From Anaerolineales bacterium (GTDB lineage Bacteria > Chloroflexota > Anaerolineae > Anaerolineales > Villigracilaceae), in the NCBI GenBank assembly GCA_023382575.1, contig JAHDWC010000013.1, forward strand, positions 1 through 39,012: a stretch of DNA of 39,012 nt, given 5' to 3'. The position numbers were made by a program, and so were the translations under genes. The notes beneath the pieces were generated by a model that worked only from the letters and a program-made list of their open reading frames with translations, did no database searches and was not told where the DNA came from. The stretch's first letter is position 1. Each line of letters starts with the position of its first letter. Of the stretch, positions 34,298 through 39,012 are shown one piece after another.

Positions 34298-36030
34298 TGA
34301 GAGATCCAATCGTTGGAATGCAGCTTGCAAATTTTCGTGTGGAGCACTTGCTTGGTCAAGGCGGCATGGCGTCTGTTTACTTTGGACAGGATGTCAAACT
34401 ACATCGTCCCGTAGCGATCAAAGTGCTGGATAAGCGCTACAAGAATCATCCTGCCTACGCGGCACGCTTCGTCAACGAAGCGCGGATGATGGCGAAGTGG
34501 CATCACGAAAATATCATCCAGATCTATTATTCCGATGACGATCAGGGTTTTCCTTATTACGTCATGGAATATGTCAACGGGCAAGACCTGGCGGAAATCC
34601 TTAATCTGTATCAGGAAGAGGGAAAGTTGATGCCGATCACGGAAGTATTGCGCATCGGCAATGCAGTGGCGAATGCTCTCGACTACGCCCATCGACATGG
34701 CGTGGTCCATCGCGATGTGAAGCCGCCGAACATTCTCATCTCGAATGATGGACGTGTATTGCTCGGTGACTTTGGCATGGCGCTCGAAGTGCGGGATGGC
34801 TCGCAGGGCAATATCTTTGGGTCGCCTCACTATATTTCGCCGGAACAAGCCCGCAGGTCGGCAGATGCGAGCGCGCAATCGGACATTTACTCATTGGGTG
34901 TCATCCTGTATGAAGTGCTAACCGGTTCCCTGCCTTTCAATGGCGACGACCCAACTGAGATCGCGCTTCAACACATCTCACAGCTTCCGCCGCCGCCGCG
35001 CAGTATCAACCCAGACATTAGCCCTACGGTCGAAGCGGTCATCCTCAAGGCGCTGCAAAAAGATCCGCGTGAACGTTATCAGAGTGGCGCGAAATTAATT
35101 TCGGCGCTCGAAGATGCATTCAAAGCATCTGGCTCGACCAAAAAGACCACACTTCCGCCTCTGCCAGTGGGCGTGCCAACCATTCGGCGCAGTGATCTTT
35201 CCATCGAGCAAATTTCAAAACGCCCCGCCCCCAAGAAGGCTGAGGCGCAGCCCAAGGCAAATGTACGCTTGCCTGCCACAGTCCACGCCAAACCTGCCCG
35301 TCGGCGCAGTGGATGGTTCATCCTTTTGTTGTTGCTGCTTTTATTGGGAGCAGGCGGATATTATTTTTACAGCACCGGGATCAACCCACTGAGCCTGTTG
35401 CCCATCCCCACTTTGACGATTTCGCTTCCCTCTTCGCCGGAAGCTGTTCAAGCGACTGAAACTTCAACCAACCTTCCGGTTGTCGCAGAAGAAGCGTCGC
35501 CCTCTCCCACTGTACTGCCGACGGAGACATCCATCCCACAAACGCCTACAGTTGAGGCGACACCGACCGTCGAGCCATCGCCCACAGTCCAGGCTGAGCC
35601 GACGGTGAAATATCCTGACGGCAATCATTACACCCTCTTCTACAATGAGACCAGTTTCTTTATCCTCAACCGTTCTTACGCACGCAGAAGCATTTCCGGG
35701 TTTGTATTCGAGCGCCTGAGCAGCGAAGATGGCACTCCAATGGAGGATGTCTTCCAAGCCTATCAATGGGAAACGCGTTCGGTCGATTACCTGCCGCGTA
35801 ATTTCTGTGCGAACATCACTATCTTTGGTGACCAGGACCCACCTTATCTCAATCCGTCTGGCTGTTCGGCAGGCATCACAAGCACCATCCAGCCGCGGTT
35901 TGACCGTCCTGGCAATATCCTGTTCTGGACTCCCAAAGAAGGCTCGAGTCAATTTCGCGTGCTATGGCTGGGCGAGGAAGTTGCCCGCTGTGATATTGAT
36001 CAGACTTTCTGTGATATCTTCATCCCATAG
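34297..36030 (+). CDS. PknB-like membrane Ser/Thr protein kinase with extracytoplasmic domain
   Basis: A 577-residue kinase. The cytoplasmic kinase domain is at about 13-275: glycine loop GQGGMASVY at 20-28, ATP Lys42 (AIK), Glu61 in helix C, catalytic Asp140 (HRDVKPPN), DFG at 158-160 and SPEQA at 181-185. All catalytic residues are intact. A basic Pro/Ala juxtamembrane linker (280-337) leads to a single TM at 339-356, a Thr/Pro-rich stalk (375-438, repeated PTVE and SPTV) and a C-terminal extracytoplasmic domain of about 135 residues with four cysteines (504, 523, 565, 572) that could form two disulfides. There are no PASTA repeats, so the ligand is not peptidoglycan by that criterion. The start overlaps the upstream stop by 1 nt (TAATG), so it is co-expressed with the 815-residue protein. 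Confidence 0.93.
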   Translation: MRDPIVGMQLANFRVEHLLGQGGMASVYFGQDVKLHRPVAIKVLDKRYKNHPAYAARFVNEARMMAKWHHENIIQIYYSDDDQGFPYYVMEYVNGQDLAEILNLYQEEGKLMPITEVLRIGNAVANALDYAHRHGVVHRDVKPPNILISNDGRVLLGDFGMALEVRDGSQGNIFGSPHYISPEQARRSADASAQSDIYSLGVILYEVLTGSLPFNGDDPTEIALQHISQLPPPPRSINPDISPTVEAVILKALQKDPRERYQSGAKLISALEDAFKASGSTKKTTLPPLPVGVPTIRRSDLSIEQISKRPAPKKAEAQPKANVRLPATVHAKPARRRSGWFILLLLLLLLGAGGYYFYSTGINPLSLLPIPTLTISLPSSPEAVQATETSTNLPVVAEEASPSPTVLPTETSIPQTPTVEATPTVEPSPTVQAEPTVKYPDGNHYTLFYNETSFFILNRSYARRSISGFVFERLSSEDGTPMEDVFQAYQWETRSVDYLPRNFCANITIFGDQDPPYLNPSGCSAGITSTIQPRFDRPGNILFWTPKEGSSQFRVLWLGEEVARCDIDQTFCDIFIP

Positions 36031-36051
36031 AATTTAATCTTAAACCTATAC

Positions 36052-36081
36052 TTGACACAGTCGCATTTGCGGGTGTAAACT
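36052..36081 (+). promoter_or_regulatory. Promoter of the ABC-exporter leader
   Basis: TTGACA (36052-36057), 18-nt spacer, TAAACT (36076-36081). The predicted transcription start is about 36088, a few nt before the outer stem of the leader RNA. Confidence 0.75.
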
Positions 36082-36091
36082 CGGCACGTTG

Positions 36092-36213
36092 AAAGACCTA
36101 TCCCTAACGAAAGGAGCGCACTCTTGATGTACATCTCAATCTTCTACATTCTCCCCGATGCAGTTGGCAAATTGCCTTCTTGGAGTGCGCCTATTGACCG
36201 AAACTAGGTCTTT
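36092..36213 (+). promoter_or_regulatory. Structured attenuator leader of the ABC exporter operon
   Basis: Two nested perfect stems are visible. The outer is AAAGACCTA (36092-36100) with TAGGTCTTT (36205-36213), followed by a short T-run. The inner is GCGCACTC (36116-36123) with GAGTGCGC (36183-36190). A 26-codon ORF starts just after the 5' inner arm and its stop is the first triplet of the outer 3' arm. The inner 3' arm (GTGCGCC, 36185-36191) is also perfectly complementary to GGCGCAC (36241-36247) inside the downstream terminator. The two pairings exclude each other, so the arm can act as an anti-terminator. Confidence 0.7.
36127..36207 (+). CDS. Putative 26-residue leader peptide
   Basis: ATG at 36127 with AAGGAG 10 nt upstream; an in-frame TTG one codon earlier has a 7-nt spacing and is an alternative. 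The peptide starts MYISIFYILPDAVG and ends in APIDRN; it is hydrophobic and aromatic at its N-terminus. Its coding region spans the whole inner hairpin, and its TAG coincides with the start of the outer 3' arm. It sits between a promoter and an intrinsic terminator upstream of a heterodimeric ABC exporter. This is the arrangement known for ribosome-mediated attenuation (Bacillus subtilis bmrB before bmrCD). Translation is not proven. Confidence 0.6.
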   Translation: MYISIFYILPDAVGKLPSWSAPIDRN

Positions 36214-36233
36214 TTCTGTCCCTTGTTGACTTT

Positions 36234-36268
36234 GGGCTGTGGCGCACGCGCTACAGCCCTTTTGTTTT
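36234..36268 (+). terminator. Intrinsic terminator between leader and ABC exporter
   Basis: The stem GGGCTGT with ACAGCCC is extended by G-T, G-C and C-G pairs to about 10 bp, followed by TTTTGTTTT. It is located 23 nt before the exporter start codon and upstream of its GGAG site, so it must be read through for expression. Its upper 5' arm can be captured by the leader (see the attenuator). Confidence 0.9.
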
Positions 36269-36291
36269 AATAATTTGTTCGGAGAACCACC

Positions 36292-38124
36292 ATGTCAGAT
36301 ACAACCTCCCCTACTTTTGACTTCCGTGATGCCTTGCACACGAACCGTCTCGCTGGTCTGTGGCGCATGATGACGGACTTCCGCGTGTCCTACCTCGCGG
36401 CGACCCTCGCGCTGGCTGTCTCAGCGTTGGCGAAAACCTCTGTTTACCTGCTGTTACGCTTCTTTGCAGACGATGTGCTGGCGCATGGAAAAATGATCGG
36501 CACGACCATGACCCAAACCTTCCTTTTTATCGGATTGGGCTTCATTGGCTTGGCGTTCATCGAAGGCGGCGGCGCGTTCCTTTCGGGACGACTGGCTGCT
36601 TACACTGCCGAAGGCATCACCCGCCGATTGCGTGACTTCCTCTTTGACCACATCCAGCGGCTGAGCTTTTCGTATCACAGTGCCACGCCGACGGGTGATC
36701 TGATCGAACGCGTCACCTCGGATGTGGATGCGCTGCGCCGCTTTTTCTCGGAGCAAGCCATTGGTGTGGGACGCATCATCCTGTTGTTCTTCATCAACTG
36801 GGCGGCGATCCTCTACATCAACGTGTAATTGGGTCTGCTGTCTGTGGTGGTCATTCCGCCGATTCTGTGGATCTCGCTTTGGTTCTTCAAAAAAGTGACG
36901 AAGGCCTACGAAGATTATCAGGCACAGGAAGCGGTACTTTCCACAACCCTGCAGGAAAACCTGACCGGCGTGCGGGTGGTCAAGGCCTTCGCACGGCAGG
37001 ATTACGAGAAGGAAAAATTCGACAAGGATAACTGGCTCAAGTACATCAAGGGCAAGTTCCTGTTGTTGATGCATTCGCTCTTCTGGCCGCTTTCGGACAT
37101 TGTGCTTGGCGCGCAGATGCTCTTTGGATTCATCTACGCCGCCTTCATGGCTATTGACGGCAGGATCTCGGTCGGTGACTATGTGGCATATGTTGGCTTG
37201 GTCGTGTGGCTGATCTTCCCGATCCGCAATCTAGGACGTGTCATCGTGCAGACTTCGACGGGTATGGTCTCATATCAACGCCTGATGGACATCACCAAGC
37301 AGGCGCGCGAAGACCTCGATGGCGGGGCTGTCCAGCCGACAGGTCCGGTGCGAGGCGAGATCGAATTCCGCAATGTCTCGTTCATGTATTCCGATGGGAC
37401 GCATGATGTCATCAAGGATATTTCGTTCCACATCAAGCCGGGACAATCCATTGCGCTGCTTGGCTCGACCGGTTCCGGTAAGACCTCGTTGGTCAACTTG
37501 TTGCCGCGTTTCCATGAGTACACTGGCGGGCAGATCCTGCTCGATGGTGTAGAACTGCGCGATTATTCGCGCAAGTATCTGCGTGAGCAGATCGGCATTG
37601 TGCAGCAGGAGCCCTTCTTGTTCAGTCGTTCGATCCGCGAGAACATTTTGTATGGCGTGGGTCGACGCGTGACTCAAGAAGAGATCGAAGCCGCCGCCAA
37701 AGCCGCCGCTGTACACGATGTGATCGCCTCCTTCCCAGACGGCTACAACACTGTCGTCGGCGAGAAGGGCGTGACCCTTTCCGGTGGGCAGAAGCAGCGC
37801 GTGACCATTGCGCGGACGATCCTGAAGAATCCAAAGATCCTGATCCTCGACGACTCCACCTCAGCCGTGGACACCGAGACCGAAGCCTCGATCCGTAAGG
37901 CGTTGGATGACTTGATGGAGCACCGTACCACTTTCATCATCGCACACCGCATCCAATCTGTGATGCGAGCCGACTTGATCCTGGTGCTCGATAAAGGCAG
38001 GGTCATCCAAAAAGGCAGCCATGAAGAACTGCTCGCGCAATTTAGCGGCATGTACCGCAAGATCTACGACATCCAGACAAGGATCGATGAAGAGCTGGAA
38101 ATGGAAATTGCAAGAGCGAATTGA
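36292..38124 (+). pseudogene. ABC exporter half-transporter (TM287/BmrC type) interrupted by an in-frame TAA
   Basis: One frame of 610 sense codons is split by a single TAA at 36826-36828 (178 codons before, 431 after). The first part encodes TM1, TM2 and TM3. The second, which continues in the same frame without a gap, encodes TM4-TM6 and the nucleotide-binding domain: Walker A GSTGSGKT (391-398), signature LSGGQ (496-500), Walker B followed by Asp instead of catalytic Glu (LILDDSTSAVD), and H-loop IAHRI. The Asp is the degenerate-site form known from TM287 and BmrC in heterodimeric multidrug exporters. Start ATG 36292 has GGAG upstream. Alignment to the partner (INWRLAL versus INV-stop-LGL) places the stop at a usual Lys/Arg position, so AAA to TAA is the simplest explanation. 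Sequencing error, a real nonsense mutation or read-through are possible. Confidence 0.85.
36826..36828 (+). other. In-frame TAA inside the ABC exporter gene
   Basis: The stop lies between TM3 and TM4. Both flanks are fully conserved ABC-exporter sequence in the same frame, without any frameshift. The triplet after it is TTG with no Shine-Dalgarno sequence, so independent re-initiation is unlikely. Confidence 0.9.
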
Positions 38125-38127
38125 TAT

Positions 38128-38154
38128 GTAGGGGCGAGGTGCCCTCGTCCCTAC
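38128..38154 (+). repeat. Palindromic intergenic element (12-bp stem)
   Basis: GTAGGGGCGAGG pairs with CCTCGTCCCTAC (one G-T pair) around the 3-nt loop TGC. It sits 3 nt after the stop of the first ABC gene and just before the ribosome site of the second. This GTAGGGGCGAGG-type hairpin has the look of a dispersed palindromic repeat. No second copy is in the window, so dispersal is not shown here. It could also tune expression between the two subunits. Confidence 0.7.
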
Positions 38155-38166
38155 GGAGAAATAGAA

Positions 38167-39012
38167 ATGTCTGAAGAATTATACGAACTCGAAGAAGAAG
38201 AACATACATCACAGATCACCTTCCCCGTTTTCAAGCGCATTTTGGGAATCATCAAACCGCACTGGAAATGGGTGCTGGGTTTTCTCATCACCATCGGTCT
38301 GGTCTCCGGGTTGGACGCGTATTTCACATTCCTGAACAAGCAGATCGTGGACCAGGGGATCAACCTCAAAGATACAGCCGTGTTGACGCGCATCGCGTGG
38401 ATCTATGGAACGTTCCTGCTGTTGCAATCGGCGTTCGTGTTCACGTTCATTTACCTCGCCGGGGTATTGGGCGAACGCGTGCAATATGATTTGCGTAAAC
38501 TGCTCTTTAACCACTTGCAGGATCTGTCACTTTCGTACTACGCCCAAAACGCGGTGGGACGCTTGATCGCACGCGTCACATCAGACACGGGGCGCGTCTC
38601 GGAACTGGTGACCTGGGGCATCGTGGACAGCGTCTGGGCGTTGATGAACATCATCACCTCGCTGACGTTCATGGCGATCATCAACTGGCGATTGGCACTG
38701 ATCGTTTCGATCATCATCCCGGTCATGGTCTTTGTAGCGACGAAATTCCAGAAATACATTCTGGTGGAGTTCCGTCAAACCCGCCGTACGAACAGCAAGA
38801 TCACCGGCGCGTACAACGAGAACATTCAAGGTGTGCGCGTGGTCAAGGCGCTCGGACGGGAAGATGCCAACCTGGTCGAATTCCAGGGGCTGACCACCCG
38901 CATGTACAAGGCATCGTATCGCGCGGCATGGCTTTCGGCGCTCTTCCTCCCCACCGTGCAGATCATCGCCGCCATCGCGCTGGGCGCCATCGTCTGGTAC
39001 GGCGGGGCGCAG
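38167..39012 (+). CDS. ABC exporter partner subunit (TM288/BmrD type), C-terminus beyond the window
   Basis: 282 codons are visible from ATG 38167, preceded by GGAG 8 nt upstream. An acidic N-terminus (ELEEEE) precedes TM1 at about 34-52, TM2 at 74-96, TM3 at 150-172, TM4 at 175-192 and TM5 at 256-280. The coupling-helix region GVRVVKALGRED at 222-233 matches GVRVVKAFARQD in the first subunit. The nucleotide-binding domain is outside the window. As the first subunit has the degenerate ATPase site, this one is expected to carry the canonical catalytic Glu; that can be checked beyond the edge. It probably exports drugs or lipids from the membrane as a heterodimer. The 42-nt gap to the first gene holds only the palindromic element and the ribosome site. 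Confidence 0.92.
   Translation, partial: MSEELYELEEEEHTSQITFPVFKRILGIIKPHWKWVLGFLITIGLVSGLDAYFTFLNKQIVDQGINLKDTAVLTRIAWIYGTFLLLQSAFVFTFIYLAGVLGERVQYDLRKLLFNHLQDLSLSYYAQNAVGRLIARVTSDTGRVSELVTWGIVDSVWALMNIITSLTFMAIINWRLALIVSIIIPVMVFVATKFQKYILVEFRQTRRTNSKITGAYNENIQGVRVVKALGREDANLVEFQGLTTRMYKASYRAAWLSALFLPTVQIIAAIALGAIVWYGGAQ

Noticed and set aside
36829-38124. Independent gene starting at TTG directly after the in-frame TAA
   Set aside because: No ribosome site is present, it would lack TM1-TM3, and it continues the upstream gene in the same frame.
1-39012. CRISPR arrays and toxin-antitoxin pairs
   Set aside because: No regularly spaced direct repeats and no small paired genes with known toxin or antitoxin motifs are visible.

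Overview
The window looks like part of an Anaerolineae-type Chloroflexota chromosome. The basis is the dense family of multi-GAF sensor proteins with recurrent NNPDLPETRSE-type GAF cores, the mid-range base composition, the mixture of Shine-Dalgarno starts and apparently leaderless starts, and the gene content (radical SAM DNA-repair-like protein, small SET protein, PknB-like kinase). This is inferred from protein family flavour, not from a marker gene; no rRNA is present.

Left part (1-23988, all minus strand) is one tightly packed operon read right to left: two stand-alone CheY-like receivers, a 1277-residue five-GAF sensor, four membrane GAF proteins of 528-573 residues, a 985-residue Cache/HAMP/GAF protein, a 576-residue membrane GAF protein, two more Cache/HAMP/GAF proteins (945 and 824 residues), a ParA-type ATPase, and a GAF-PAS-GAF protein that runs off the left edge. 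Junctions range from 35-nt overlaps to 29-nt gaps. Nine consecutive sensors have no kinase, cyclase or methyl-accepting output; all end in the beginning of a GAF fold, and all but the 1277-residue protein carry a half-GAF before that end. The only visible output-like parts are the receivers, ParA and whatever lies beyond the left edge.

Middle part (24058-31719) holds a tRNA-Gly(CCC) with a consensus promoter and a terminator, a HAD phosphatase plus polyprenyl diphosphate synthase pair, a small conserved unknown, a SET-domain protein, a radical SAM/HhH protein divergent from a 73-residue helical protein (back-to-back promoters), an unusual two-cluster ferredoxin, a Xer-like tyrosine recombinase with a 28-bp dif-like palindrome directly upstream, and a class IV aminotransferase.

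Right part (31850-39012, plus strand) holds an 815-residue unknown protein translationally coupled to a membrane Ser/Thr kinase, then a heterodimeric multidrug-type ABC exporter. The exporter is preceded by a promoter, a 26-codon leader ORF, and RNA arms that can form either a leader hairpin or an anti-terminator against a strong intrinsic terminator. This is the layout of ribosome-mediated attenuation. The first exporter gene is broken by one in-frame TAA; its partner runs off the right edge.

The strongest leads are the output-less GAF array with ParA, the ABC-exporter attenuator, the dif-like site in front of the recombinase, and three genes whose TATAAT box lies exactly 7 nt before the ATG.
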